Assembly: GCF_029543245.1 (NCBI RefSeq)
Contig: NZ_JARQWV010000029.1
Span: 1 to 62,941, forward strand
From: Caulobacter endophyticus
Lineage (GTDB): Bacteria; Pseudomonadota; Alphaproteobacteria; Caulobacterales; Caulobacteraceae
Direction of reading: 5' to 3'
Length of the DNA: 62,941 nt
The notes beneath the pieces were generated by a model. It was not told the DNA's origin. It worked only from the letters and a program-made list of their open reading frames with translations, and searched no databases. The stretch's first letter is position 1; every line of letters begins with the position of its first letter. This document shows, one piece after another, positions 17,367 to 26,179 of this stretch. A program made the translations under genes and the position numbers.

Positions 17367-18073
17367 ATACGCGGATCCTGATCTCTGTGCTGGCGGGGGC
17401 GACAGCCGTGATGGTCATTGCGCTGGCGCCGGCGACGCTGCTGACCAGCCGATTGGCCGGCGCCGCGGCCTTGCGGGTGACTGAAGCCGAGGGCTCCGTC
17501 TGGCGCGGGCGCGTGGGTCTGGCGATCGCACAGGGCAGGCGGCTGGGCGATTTCCGGGTCGGCCTGTCGCCGCTGGCTTTGCTGACCGGCCAGGTGCGCC
17601 TCAAGGCGACCGACAAGGCCGCCGGCCGCGCCTTTGTCCTGCGCTGGGGTCGCGACAGGGGCGTGGAAGGTCTGACCGGCCCGCTTTCGCTGGAGTTGGA
17701 GGGGCTGTCCGGGCGGATCGAGGCCAAGGATGTCGTGGCGCTGTTCCGCGACGGCCGTTGCCGGCGGGCAGGGGGACATATCCGTTTTCGCGCGGCTCAG
17801 GACTCGCTGCTGGGCGGCGCGACCCTTGCCGGGACGCCGGCGTGCGTGGGCGGCGACTGGGTCACGCGGCTTGCGCCGACGGGCGGCGCCGGCGCGGCGA
17901 TCACCCTGCGGGCCGATGGCGCTGGGCGGCTGCAGGCCGAGACCGCAGTGGCGACGGCCGATCCGTTGCTGGTGCAGGCGGCGCTCGACAAGGGCTTCGT
18001 CAAGGACGCGGCCGGCGTCCGCCGGGTGGTCTCGACGCGACTGTCAGCCGAAAAGGCCGTGAAGCGGCCCTAG
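17363..18073 (+). CDS. gspN: Type II secretion protein GspN
   Basis: This 236-aa protein has an N-terminal signal-anchor (about 5-30) and a beta-rich periplasmic domain with the GspN opening GSVWRGRVGLA. GspN is an accessory component present only in some type II systems. It is the last gene of the gsp operon. Its final 30 bp overlap the 3' end of the convergent prepilin peptidase gene, an arrangement that could give antisense contact between the two messages. Confidence 0.82.
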   Translation: MNTRILISVLAGATAVMVIALAPATLLTSRLAGAAALRVTEAEGSVWRGRVGLAIAQGRRLGDFRVGLSPLALLTGQVRLKATDKAAGRAFVLRWGRDRGVEGLTGPLSLELEGLSGRIEAKDVVALFRDGRCRRAGGHIRFRAAQDSLLGGATLAGTPACVGGDWVTRLAPTGGAGAAITLRADGAGRLQAETAVATADPLLVQAALDKGFVKDAAGVRRVVSTRLSAEKAVKRP

Positions 18074-18808
18074 CAGCCAGGTCAGCCATGCGCCGATCGC
18101 CAGGAACGTCCCGAACGGCAGGCGGGTGTCCGTCGCGACCTGGCGGCGCAGGATCAGTTGCGCCAGGGCGACGCTGATCCCCGCCAGGCCCGCCCATACG
18201 ACCACCGAGGGCAGGGCGCTCCAGCCCGTCCAGGCCCCGATAGCGCCCAGCAGGCGGGGGTCGCCGCCTCCCAGGCCCTGGCGGCCGCGCACACGCTCAT
18301 AGGCGAAGGCCAGCAGCCACAGCGTTCCGAAACCGATCGCCGCGCCGAGCACCGGCGTCCAGACGGGTTCGTGCAGCACCAGCAGCGACGCCGCGAACCC
18401 GACCGCGCCGAGCGGCAGGGTCAGCATGTCGGGCAGCCAGAAATGCTCGGCGTCGATCACCGCCAGCAGCAGCAGCCACCAGCCGAAGACGGCCGTGGCC
18501 AGCGCGATGGGCCCGGCGAAGGCCAAGGCGCTCCAGGCGCCGATTCCCAGGCAGGCCAGTTCGAGCAGCAGGTATCGCCGTGGAATCGTCGCGCCGCAGC
18601 TTCGGCAGCGTCCGCGCAGGGCGACGAAGCTGGCGATGGGAACCAGGTCCAGCGGTCCCAGCTTGCGACCGCAGCCGTCGCAGGCCGACCTCGAGGCCGC
18701 CCAGGGCCGCTCCGCCGGCAGGCGCAGGGTCAAAAGCCCGATGAAGCTGCCTACGAAAGGGCCCAGCCCGATCGTGGCGAATGTCCAGAAGATCTCGGGA
18801 ACCTGCAT
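18044..18808 (-). CDS. gspO: Prepilin peptidase / methyltransferase (GspO, PulO type)
   Basis: This 254-aa polytopic inner-membrane aspartyl protease removes leader peptides from the pseudopilins and methylates the new N-terminus. Seen features are the methyltransferase region with two zinc CxxC pairs (CDGCG and CRSCG), and the two catalytic aspartates in AVIDAEHFWLPD and GGGDPRLLGA; the latter has Pro-Arg where Phe/Met-Lys is usual. The ATG at 18808 is chosen because GGAAGG lies 9 nt upstream on this strand; an in-frame TTG at 18829 would add seven residues. It converges on and overlaps gspN by 30 bp and completes the secretion system. Confidence 0.92.
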   Translation of the reverse strand: MQVPEIFWTFATIGLGPFVGSFIGLLTLRLPAERPWAASRSACDGCGRKLGPLDLVPIASFVALRGRCRSCGATIPRRYLLLELACLGIGAWSALAFAGPIALATAVFGWWLLLLAVIDAEHFWLPDMLTLPLGAVGFAASLLVLHEPVWTPVLGAAIGFGTLWLLAFAYERVRGRQGLGGGDPRLLGAIGAWTGWSALPSVVVWAGLAGISVALAQLILRRQVATDTRLPFGTFLAIGAWLTWLLGPLHGLFG

Positions 18809-18851
18809 GGCCGCCGACCTTCCGTACAAGATGTCCGAAGAAGGGAAGGAG

Positions 18852-18926
18852 TGGTGGATGCGACAGGGATTGAACCTGTGACCCCCTCGGTGTGAACGAG
18901 GTGCTCTCCCGCTGAGCTACGCATCC
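18852..18926 (-). tRNA. tRNA-Val (anticodon CAC)
   Basis: On the minus strand the sequence folds into a standard cloverleaf: acceptor GGATGCG/CGCATCC, D-arm GCTC/GAGC, anticodon stem CCTCG/CGAGG with loop TTCACAC, and T-arm ACAGG/CCTGT. The anticodon CAC reads GUG valine codons. The discriminator A and an encoded CCA tail (18852-18854) are present. Confidence 0.95.
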
Positions 18927-18977
18927 GCCGTGTGGGCTAGGCCTTCCGAAGAAGTCCCCGCCGCGAGAGGAAGGGGG

Positions 18978-19691
18978 CTATAGACCGCTCTTTTCCGCGC
19001 CGCAAGAGGCCAAAAGCGAGATTGCGGCCTCCGGGACCTCGGAAAAGCGATCTATCAACAGATCTCCGCCGAGCGTCTCCACGGGAGCTTCTGTGTAGCC
19101 GAACGAAACCAGCAGCGCGGGAACCCCGGCGGCCTTGGCGCTGAGCACGTCGTTGATGCTGTCGCCCACCATTACCGCGCGGGCCGGGTCTCCGCCCACG
19201 GCCGCGATGGCCGCCAGCACGTGGCGCGGGTCGGGCTTGGGGGCGGGGGCGTCGTCGGCGCCGACCACGGCGTCGAAAAATCGGGTCAGGTCGACGGCGT
19301 CCAGCAGGGCTACCGACAGGTGGGTCAGCTTGTTGGTGCAGACCACCAGACGCGCGCCGGCGGCCTTGAGGTCGGCGAGCACCTCGACCACGCCTTCGAA
19401 CGGCGCGCTCTCGTGGGCGATGCGGCCCAGATAGATGGCGATGAAGCGCTCGACGAGCTTGGGCGCGCGGTCGGCGTCCAGCGGCGCGCCGGCAGCGGCG
19501 AAGCCACGTTCCAGCAGGGCCTTGGCGCCGCGTCCGACCATCTTGCGCACGTCGTCGAAGGGCAGGACCGGAAGGCCCTCCTCGGCGAGGATGGTGTTCA
19601 GCGCCCCCACCAGGTCCGGTGCGGTGTCGACCAGGGTGCCGTCGAGGTCGAAGGCGATCGTCGTATCTTTGAGGGCGTGCGGAAGAGACAT
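18978..19691 (-). CDS. gph: Phosphoglycolate phosphatase (HAD family)
   Basis: This 237-aa cytoplasmic enzyme hydrolyses 2-phosphoglycolate, a product of oxidative DNA repair and side reactions. HAD motif I is FDLDGTLVDT (nucleophile Asp15 with Asp17), motif II is VVCTNK, motif III is the Lys in PAPKPDPRH, and motif IV is VMVGDSINDV. The helical cap (APDLVGALNTI onward) matches phosphoglycolate phosphatase. It is divergent from glmU with a 65-bp gap that must hold both promoters. A different HAD substrate cannot be excluded. Confidence 0.88.
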   Translation of the reverse strand: MSLPHALKDTTIAFDLDGTLVDTAPDLVGALNTILAEEGLPVLPFDDVRKMVGRGAKALLERGFAAAGAPLDADRAPKLVERFIAIYLGRIAHESAPFEGVVEVLADLKAAGARLVVCTNKLTHLSVALLDAVDLTRFFDAVVGADDAPAPKPDPRHVLAAIAAVGGDPARAVMVGDSINDVLSAKAAGVPALLVSFGYTEAPVETLGGDLLIDRFSEVPEAAISLLASCGAEKSGL

Positions 19692-19756
19692 GCCCTGGCC
19701 TTTCGGCTAAAGGCGCGGCTAATGCAACTTTGGTTCGCTTCGGAGTCGCGTTGATC

Positions 19757-21139
19757 ATGACGCAGATCGCCCCCGCTCATCATACGGGCCGTCCCCGCGC
19801 CGCCGTGATTCTGGCCGCCGGCCAGGGCACGCGGATGAAGTCGCCGACGCCCAAGGTGCTGCACCGGGTCGGCGGGCGCGCCATGCTCGACCACGCCATC
19901 GACGCCGCGCAGGCGCTGGGCTGCACGCGCATCGTCGTCGTGGTCGGCGCTCACAGCCCGCAGGTCGGCGAGCACGCCCGCAAGCGCCTGGGCGCGGACG
20001 CCACCGTCGTGCAGGACCCGCCCCTGGGCACTGGCCACGCCGTGCTGGCCGCCAAGGAGGCCCTGGCCGACTTCGACGGCGACGTGGTCGTGACCTATGC
20101 CGACTGCCCGCTGCTGACCGCGCCGGTGATCGCCCCGCTGTTCGACCTGCGCGCCGCCGGCGCCGACGTCGCCGTTCTGGGGTTCGAGGCCGCCGATCCG
20201 GGCGCCTATGGTCGCCTGGTCCTGGCCCCCGGCCACGTGCTGCTGCGCATCGTCGAGGCCAAGGACGCCGAGCCGGCAGTCCTGGCGCTCAAGCACTGCA
20301 ATTCGGGCGTTCTGGCCGCTGATCGCGCCCAGCTGTTCGACCTGCTGGCCGCCGTCGGCAACGACAACGCCAAGGGCGAGTACTATCTGACCGACATCGT
20401 CGGCATCGCCCATGACCGCAAGCTGGCCACCCGCGCCACCTTCGCGCCGGAGGCCGCGGTGCAGGGCGTCAATTCGCAGGCCGAGCTGGCCGCCGCCGAG
20501 GCCGTCTGGCAGGCCGGCCGCCGCGCCGCCCTGATGACGGAAGGCGTGACCATGCCCGCGCCCGAGACCGTCCACCTGTCGTGGGACACCCAGATCGCCG
20601 CCGGCGTCACCGTGGAGCAGTTCGTGGTGTTCGCCGCCGGCGTCAGCGTCGCCTCGGGCGCGGTGATCAAGGCGTTCAGCCACCTTGAAGGCGCGAGCGT
20701 GGGGGAGGGGGCGCTGATCGGTCCCTACGCCCGCCTTCGTCCCGGCGCCGAGATCGGCCCCGAGGCCCATATCGGCAACTTCGTCGAGGTCAAGAAGGTC
20801 AAGGTCGGCGCCGGCGCCAAGGCCAATCACCTGACCTATCTGGGCGACGGCTCGGTCGGCCCCAAGGCCAACATCGGCGCCGGCACGATCTTCTGCAACT
20901 ACGACGGCTTCGAGAAGTTCGAGACCCATGTCGGCGCGGGCGCCTTCATCGGCTCGAACTCGGCCCTGGTCGCGCCGGTGCGCATCGGCGACGGGGCGAT
21001 GACGGGCTCGGGCTCGGTGATCACCGCCGACGTGCCGGCCGGCGACCTGGCGCTCAGCCGTGCGCCGCAAACCCTCAAGACCGGGTGGGCGGCCAAGTTC
21101 CGCGCCCTGAAACAGCCCAAGAAGGACAAGAAGGCATGA
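19757..21139 (+). CDS. glmU: Bifunctional UDP-N-acetylglucosamine pyrophosphorylase / glucosamine-1-phosphate acetyltransferase
   Basis: This 460-aa enzyme makes UDP-GlcNAc for peptidoglycan and lipopolysaccharide. The N-terminal uridylyltransferase domain shows AAVILAAGQGTRMKS with the key Arg and Lys, then TYADCPLL. The C-terminal left-handed beta-helix is seen in hexapeptide repeats from about residue 260 on, including GNFVEVKKVKVGAGAKANHLTYLGD and GTIFCNYDGFEK. The ATG at 19757 is used, since a start at 19730 would add residues with no homology. Its stop overlaps the rpiA start (ATGA), so the two genes are coupled. Confidence 0.96.
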   Translation: MTQIAPAHHTGRPRAAVILAAGQGTRMKSPTPKVLHRVGGRAMLDHAIDAAQALGCTRIVVVVGAHSPQVGEHARKRLGADATVVQDPPLGTGHAVLAAKEALADFDGDVVVTYADCPLLTAPVIAPLFDLRAAGADVAVLGFEAADPGAYGRLVLAPGHVLLRIVEAKDAEPAVLALKHCNSGVLAADRAQLFDLLAAVGNDNAKGEYYLTDIVGIAHDRKLATRATFAPEAAVQGVNSQAELAAAEAVWQAGRRAALMTEGVTMPAPETVHLSWDTQIAAGVTVEQFVVFAAGVSVASGAVIKAFSHLEGASVGEGALIGPYARLRPGAEIGPEAHIGNFVEVKKVKVGAGAKANHLTYLGDGSVGPKANIGAGTIFCNYDGFEKFETHVGAGAFIGSNSALVAPVRIGDGAMTGSGSVITADVPAGDLALSRAPQTLKTGWAAKFRALKQPKKDKKA

Positions 21140-21816
21140 GCGCCGACGCACAGAAGAAGGCTTCGGGCGAAGCCGCCGCCCTGCTGGTGGAGCCGGGCAT
21201 GGTCGTTGGCCTGGGCACCGGCTCGACCGCCGCCTGGTTCGTCAAGGCCCTGGCCGCCCGCAAGCTCGACATCCGCGGCGTGCCCACCTCCGAAGCGACC
21301 GCCAGCCTCGCCCGCGAGCTCGGCATTCCGCTGGCGACGCTGGACGACGTCATGTCGATCGACCTCACCGTCGACGGCGCCGACGAGATCGGCCCGGGCC
21401 TGTCCCTGATCAAGGGCGGCGGCGCGGCGCTGCTGCGCGAGAAGCTGGTCTGGGAGGCGTCCAAGCGCTGCGTCGTGATCGCCGACGCCGCCAAGCACGT
21501 GAAGGTGCTGGGCAAGTTTCCGCTGCCGATCGAGGTGGTGCGCTTCGGCCATCCTCACACCGGTCGTCGCCTGGCCGACATCGCCGCCGAGTTCGAGCTT
21601 CCGCCGCCGCGCCTGCGCATGGCCGATCGGGGCATCGTCGTCACCGACGGCGGCAACGTGATCTACGACATGGCCTCGGGCGCCATCGCCGAGCCGGCGG
21701 CCCTGGCCGCGGCGCTGAAGGCCGTCACCGGCGTGGTCGATCACGGCCTGTTCCTCGACCTGGCCGACGAGGCCCTGGTGGGAACCGACGAGGGGGTGGT
21801 CAAGCTTCTGCCTTGA
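21136..21816 (+). CDS. rpiA: Ribose-5-phosphate isomerase A
   Basis: This 226-aa cytoplasmic enzyme interconverts ribose-5-phosphate and ribulose-5-phosphate in the pentose phosphate pathway. Visible family motifs are VVGLGTGSTAAWFV, IDLTVDGADEI (catalytic Asp), and IKGGGAALLREK (catalytic Glu and Lys). The ATG at 21136 overlaps the glmU stop codon. The next gene, gor, starts 48 bp downstream and may be in the same transcript. Confidence 0.95.
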   Translation: MSADAQKKASGEAAALLVEPGMVVGLGTGSTAAWFVKALAARKLDIRGVPTSEATASLARELGIPLATLDDVMSIDLTVDGADEIGPGLSLIKGGGAALLREKLVWEASKRCVVIADAAKHVKVLGKFPLPIEVVRFGHPHTGRRLADIAAEFELPPPRLRMADRGIVVTDGGNVIYDMASGAIAEPAALAAALKAVTGVVDHGLFLDLADEALVGTDEGVVKLLP

Positions 21817-21864
21817 TCCCATATCCCGATCCCGCTGTTCCCAGTTCGCTTTGATCCGGAGCCG

Positions 21865-23265
21865 ATGATGGCTGAGTACGACTTCGACCTCTTCGTCATC
21901 GGCGCCGGCTCGGGCGGCGTGCGCGCCGCGCGCCTGGCGTCCCTGTCCGGCGCCAAGGTGGCCGTGGCCGAGGAGTACCGGGTCGGCGGCACCTGCGTGG
22001 TGCGCGGCTGCGTGCCCAAGAAGTTCATGGTCTACGCCAGCGAGGTCTCCAGCCAGCTGAAGACCGCCAAGGGCTACGGCTGGACGATCGGCGAGGCGTC
22101 GTTCGACTGGAAGACCTTCCTGCACGACAAGGACGTCGAGATCGCGCGCCTGTCGGGCATCTACGTCACCAACCTGCGCAAGGCCGGCGCTCATCTGCTG
22201 CACGGCAAGGCCCGCATCATTGACGCCCATACCGTCGAGGTGCTGCCCAAGGAGGGTTCCGAAGGCGACGCGGGCCGCTACACCGCCAGGCGCATCCTGG
22301 TGGCCACCGGCGGCCGGCCCGTGCGCCCCGAGTTCGAGGGCGCCGAGTACGGCATCACCTCCGACGAGGCGTTCCACCTGCCGACCCTGCCCAAGCGCGT
22401 TCTGGTGGTCGGCGGCGGCTACATCGCCGTCGAGTTCGCCGGCATCTATGCCGGTCTCGGCGTCGAGACCACGCTCTGCTATCGCGGCTCCAACATCCTG
22501 CGCGGCTTCGACGACGACGTCCGCGCCCATCTCGCCGACGAGATGGAGAAGCGCGGGATCAAGGTCGTGCTGGGCTGCTCGCACAAGTCGATCGAAAAGG
22601 CCGACGGCGGCCTGGTCAGCACCTTCAACAACGGTATGACCTTCGAAAGCGACGTCGTGCTGTTCGCCACGGGCCGCGACCCCTACGTCGAGGGGCTGGG
22701 CCTTGAGAAGGCCGGGGTTAAGCTGAACGACAAGGGCGCGATCGCCGTCGACGCCCATTCGAAGACCAATGTCGACAGCATCTGGGCTGTCGGCGACGTC
22801 ACCGACCGCATCAACCTGACGCCGGTGGCCATCCGCGAGGGCGCGGCCTTCGCCCAGACCGAGTTCTACGGCAACCCGACCACCTTTGATCACGACCTGG
22901 TCGCCTCGGCCGTGTTCTCGCAGCCGCCGATCGGCGCGGTGGGCATGAGCGAGGCCGAGGCCCGCCACGCCTTCGGCAAGGTCGACATCTATCGCGCCGT
23001 TTTCCGGCCGATGAAGCTGACCTTCTACGGCGGCCAGGAGCGCTGCCTGATGAAGCTGGTCGTCCGCCAGGACAACGAGCAGATCGTCGGCGTCCATGTG
23101 GTCGGTCCCGATGCGCCCGAGATCATTCAGATGGCGGCGATCGCCGTGAAGATGGGCGTCACCAAGCCGCAGTGGGACTCGACCTGCGCGGTTCACCCGA
23201 CCCTCGCCGAGGAACTGGTGACCATGCGCGAGAAGTACGTGCCGGCCGAGGTGGGCGGGGTATGA
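21865..23265 (+). CDS. gor: Glutathione-disulfide reductase
   Basis: This 466-aa FAD enzyme uses NADPH to reduce oxidised glutathione. The FAD-binding GAGSGG is at residues 13-18. The redox-active pair Cys44/Cys49 is in GGTCVVRGCVPKK. The second dinucleotide fold is VVGGGYIAVEFA, and the C-terminal dimer-interface His is in AVHPTLAEE. The Ala-X-Arg pattern after the second fold (CYRGSNILRGFD) fits NADPH preference. Two adjacent ATG codons at 21865 and 21868 are both possible starts. Its stop overlaps the next gene (ATGA). Confidence 0.95.
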   Translation: MMAEYDFDLFVIGAGSGGVRAARLASLSGAKVAVAEEYRVGGTCVVRGCVPKKFMVYASEVSSQLKTAKGYGWTIGEASFDWKTFLHDKDVEIARLSGIYVTNLRKAGAHLLHGKARIIDAHTVEVLPKEGSEGDAGRYTARRILVATGGRPVRPEFEGAEYGITSDEAFHLPTLPKRVLVVGGGYIAVEFAGIYAGLGVETTLCYRGSNILRGFDDDVRAHLADEMEKRGIKVVLGCSHKSIEKADGGLVSTFNNGMTFESDVVLFATGRDPYVEGLGLEKAGVKLNDKGAIAVDAHSKTNVDSIWAVGDVTDRINLTPVAIREGAAFAQTEFYGNPTTFDHDLVASAVFSQPPIGAVGMSEAEARHAFGKVDIYRAVFRPMKLTFYGGQERCLMKLVVRQDNEQIVGVHVVGPDAPEIIQMAAIAVKMGVTKPQWDSTCAVHPTLAEELVTMREKYVPAEVGGV

Positions 23266-24509
23266 TCACCACCTCCGAGGTTCCTGAGAAGGGGACGCCG
23301 TGGCTCGTCGGGGTCATGGTCTTCGCCTTCGCGCTGACGCCGCTGCTGGGCTATGCCGCGCAACTGGGCTTTGCGCCGCTGATGGCGCTGGTCGGACTGC
23401 TGGTGCTGCCGGTCATGGGCAAGCCAAGGGCTCCGACGGCGCCCGCGCTGATCCTGCTGCTGCTGGCGATCTGGGCTGCCTTCAGCATGAAATGGAGCCC
23501 GGCCGCCCCGCCGCCGGGATCGCTCAAGGATTACGGCGACGTCGAGAAGGTGACGGCCGTGAAGCTGTTCCTTCAGCTGGCGCTCTACGGCGCGGCCGTC
23601 GCCGCAGTCCTGCGTCTCACGGCGCACGGGGCTGATCGCGTCGCCACGGTGATGGGTTTCGGCGTGCTGGCCCTGGCCGTGCTGGTGGGCGTCGATGCGC
23701 TCATCGGGGCCTCGATCTTCCAGCAGCTTCGGGTGCTGACGGGCGATCCGATCCGTCCTGACCTGGCCAAGGTGAAGATCTCGATCGGCTGCTACGTCAT
23801 GGCCGTGCTGTTCTGGCCGGCCGCCGCCGCCCTGGCGCGCCGGGGACGGCGCGTGGCGGTCGGCCTGCTCCTGGCCGGCGTCGTGACGGCTTCGCTGCTG
23901 TCGAGCGCCGACTCCTGCCTGGTCGCGCTGGCGGCCGGCGGCGTGGTCTGGGGCCTGGTCAAGGGCCTGGGCAAGATGGGCGGACGCCTGCTGACCGCGG
24001 CCGTGGCCGTTCCGTTCGTAGTGGCCCCGATCGCGGTGCTCTGGGCCATCCAGTCCGGCTTCTGGGGCTGGCTGCACGGCCTGGTTCCGCCGTCCTGGGA
24101 TGCGCGCCTGAACATCTGGGCCTTCGCCGCCGACCGCATCCAGGATCATCCGTTCCGAGGCTGGGGGCTGGACGCCAGCCGGACCTTCGGCGACGCGATC
24201 CCGCTGCACACTCACAACGCCCAGCTCCAGCTGTGGCTCGAGCTGGGCGCCGTCGGCGCGGCCCTGGCGGGCGCCTTCTTCTGCTGGCTGGCCCATGGCG
24301 TCACGCGCGCGGCCGAGACCGATCGCGGACCGGCCGCCATGTCGGGCGCGGCCCTTACCAGCTATCTTGTCATCGGGGCCTTAAGTTTCGGCGTCTGGCA
24401 GGAGTGGTGGATCGCCGTCGGCGCCCTGGCGATCGTCGCTTGTGTCGCCGTGCGGAAGTCGAGCGGCGAATATGGCGGCGAATGGGTCGAACTTTCCCCG
24501 GTGAGCTGA
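23262..24509 (+). CDS. O-antigen-ligase-like polytopic membrane protein
   Basis: This 415-aa protein has about ten hydrophobic segments and a large loop with the Wzy_C-type motif (NIWAFAADRIQDHPFRGWGLDASR, then THNAQLQLWLELGAVGAA), typical of the O-antigen ligase/polymerase superfamily (WaaL, Wzy, and pilin-glycosylating PglL). Such enzymes transfer lipid-linked sugars in the periplasm. It is coupled to gor by a 4-nt overlap rather than lying in a polysaccharide cluster, so the acceptor is unknown. The start at 23262 is the ATG in the gor stop overlap. Confidence 0.8.
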   Translation: MITTSEVPEKGTPWLVGVMVFAFALTPLLGYAAQLGFAPLMALVGLLVLPVMGKPRAPTAPALILLLLAIWAAFSMKWSPAAPPPGSLKDYGDVEKVTAVKLFLQLALYGAAVAAVLRLTAHGADRVATVMGFGVLALAVLVGVDALIGASIFQQLRVLTGDPIRPDLAKVKISIGCYVMAVLFWPAAAALARRGRRVAVGLLLAGVVTASLLSSADSCLVALAAGGVVWGLVKGLGKMGGRLLTAAVAVPFVVAPIAVLWAIQSGFWGWLHGLVPPSWDARLNIWAFAADRIQDHPFRGWGLDASRTFGDAIPLHTHNAQLQLWLELGAVGAALAGAFFCWLAHGVTRAAETDRGPAAMSGAALTSYLVIGALSFGVWQEWWIAVGALAIVACVAVRKSSGEYGGEWVELSPVS

Positions 24510-24593
24510 ATTACACCACGCTCACCGCACGATTTTTGCCTTTACCCCCGGGGTGCGCTATGAGCGCTCCCCTTTGGAACCGTTGAGAACATC

Positions 24594-25973
24594 ATGACCG
24601 CCCGGTGGACCCCCGCGACCTGGAGAGCCAAACCCGCCAAGCACGTGCCGACGGACTATCCGGACGCGGGCGCGGTCGAGCGTGTCGAGCAGACGCTTCG
24701 TCAGATGCCGCCGCTGGTGTTCGCGGGCGAGGCGCGTCGGCTCAAGTCGCTTCTGGGCGATGTCGCCGAGGGGCGGGCCTTCCTGCTGCAAGGCGGCGAC
24801 TGCGCCGAAAGCTTCAAGGAGTTCCACGCCGACAATATCCGCGACACCTTCCGCCTGATCCTGCAGATGGCGGTGGTGCTGACCTTCGCCGGCGGCAAGC
24901 CGGTGGTGAAGGTGGGCCGGATCGCCGGCCAGTTCGCCAAGCCGCGCTCCGAGCCCATCGAGACCATCGGCGACGTGACCCTGCCGTCCTATCGCGGCGA
25001 CATCATCAACGGCATGGACTTCAACGCCGAAGAACGTCTGCCCGACCCGGACCGCCTGCTGAAGGCCTACGGCCAGTCGGCGGCGACCCTCAACCTGCTG
25101 CGCGCCTTCGCCAGCGGCGGCTATGCCGACCTCTACAACATCCACCGCTGGACCCTGGGCTTCGTCGGCGACAGCCCGCAGGGCGCGCGCTACCGCGAAC
25201 TGTCGGAAAAGATCTCCGAGGCCCTGACCTTCATGTCGGCCGTCGGCGTCACCCCCGACACTCAGCCCGACCTGAAGCGCGTGGAGTTCTTCACCAGCCA
25301 CGAGGCCCTGCTGCTGGGCTTCGAGGAGGCCATGACCCGCGTCGATAGCACCTCGGGCGACTGGTACGACACCAGCGCCCACCTGCTGTGGATCGGCGAG
25401 CGCACCCGCCAGCTGGACGGCGCCCACATCGAGTTCATGCGCGGCGTGAAGAACCCGATCGGCCTCAAGTGCGGCCCGACCATGGAGGGCGACGACCTCC
25501 TGCGCCTGATCGACGTTCTGAACCCCAACAACGAGCCGGGCCGCCTGACGCTGTACGGCCGTTTCGGCTCGGACAAGATCGCCGACCGCCTGCCGCGGCT
25601 GATGAAGGCCACCAAGGCCGACGGCCGCGCCGTGGTCTGGGCCACCGACCCGATGCACGGCAACACGCTGAAGGCCTCAACCGGTTACAAGACCCGTCCG
25701 TTCGACCGCATCCTCAGCGAAGTGAAGAGCTTCGTGGAAGTGGCCCATTCGGAAGGCGTCCATCCGGGCGGCGTGCACCTGGAGATGACCGGCCAGAACG
25801 TCACCGAATGCCTGGGCGGCGCCCGCGCCGTGTCGGAGACCGATCTCGCCGACCGCTACCACACCCACTGCGACCCGCGCCTGAACGGCGAGCAGGCTCT
25901 TGAGCTGGCCTTCCTTGTGGCCGAGAAGCTGAAGGCGGCGCGTGACGACCAGCGCAAGGCCGCCAACGGCTGA
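24594..25973 (+). CDS. aroG: Class II 3-deoxy-7-phosphoheptulonate (DAHP) synthase
   Basis: This 459-aa enzyme condenses phosphoenolpyruvate and erythrose-4-phosphate, the first step of aromatic amino acid synthesis. It belongs to the plant-like class II, recognised by LLQGGDCAESF near residues 66-76, RIAGQFAKPRS, and GRLTLYGRFG plus VWATDPMHGN. The conserved metal ligands are the Cys in GDCAE, a His in DPMHGN and a Glu in HLEMTGQNVTE. The length agrees with the class. It is preceded by an 84-bp gap with probable promoter and followed by a strong terminator at 26012-26043. The symbol varies between species for class II enzymes. Confidence 0.94.
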   Translation: MTARWTPATWRAKPAKHVPTDYPDAGAVERVEQTLRQMPPLVFAGEARRLKSLLGDVAEGRAFLLQGGDCAESFKEFHADNIRDTFRLILQMAVVLTFAGGKPVVKVGRIAGQFAKPRSEPIETIGDVTLPSYRGDIINGMDFNAEERLPDPDRLLKAYGQSAATLNLLRAFASGGYADLYNIHRWTLGFVGDSPQGARYRELSEKISEALTFMSAVGVTPDTQPDLKRVEFFTSHEALLLGFEEAMTRVDSTSGDWYDTSAHLLWIGERTRQLDGAHIEFMRGVKNPIGLKCGPTMEGDDLLRLIDVLNPNNEPGRLTLYGRFGSDKIADRLPRLMKATKADGRAVVWATDPMHGNTLKASTGYKTRPFDRILSEVKSFVEVAHSEGVHPGGVHLEMTGQNVTECLGGARAVSETDLADRYHTHCDPRLNGEQALELAFLVAEKLKAARDDQRKAANG

Positions 25974-26011
25974 GGCTGACCTTAAGGTCAATCTCGGATT
26001 CGAGACGAAAG

Positions 26012-26043
26012 GGGCCCCGTGGATCAGTTCCACGGGGCCCTTT
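26012..26043 (+). terminator. Strong rho-independent terminator after DAHP synthase gene
   Basis: An 11-bp perfect stem, GGGCCCCGTGG (26012-26022) and CCACGGGGCCC (26030-26040), encloses a 7-nt loop and is followed by TTT; upstream AAA could pair for extra length. It lies 39 bp after the aroG stop. Confidence 0.88.
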
Positions 26044-26179
26044 CAATAGTGCCCTTACGGCAGCCGAAAAGATTTGTCGCAATTGCGAGGTTGCTTTTCG
26101 CAGATGCACACTCAAGACCTTCCAACGACTTGACCGCTAGCCCGGCGCTCTCCAATGGTTGTTTGAAGGGAGTGAATTT

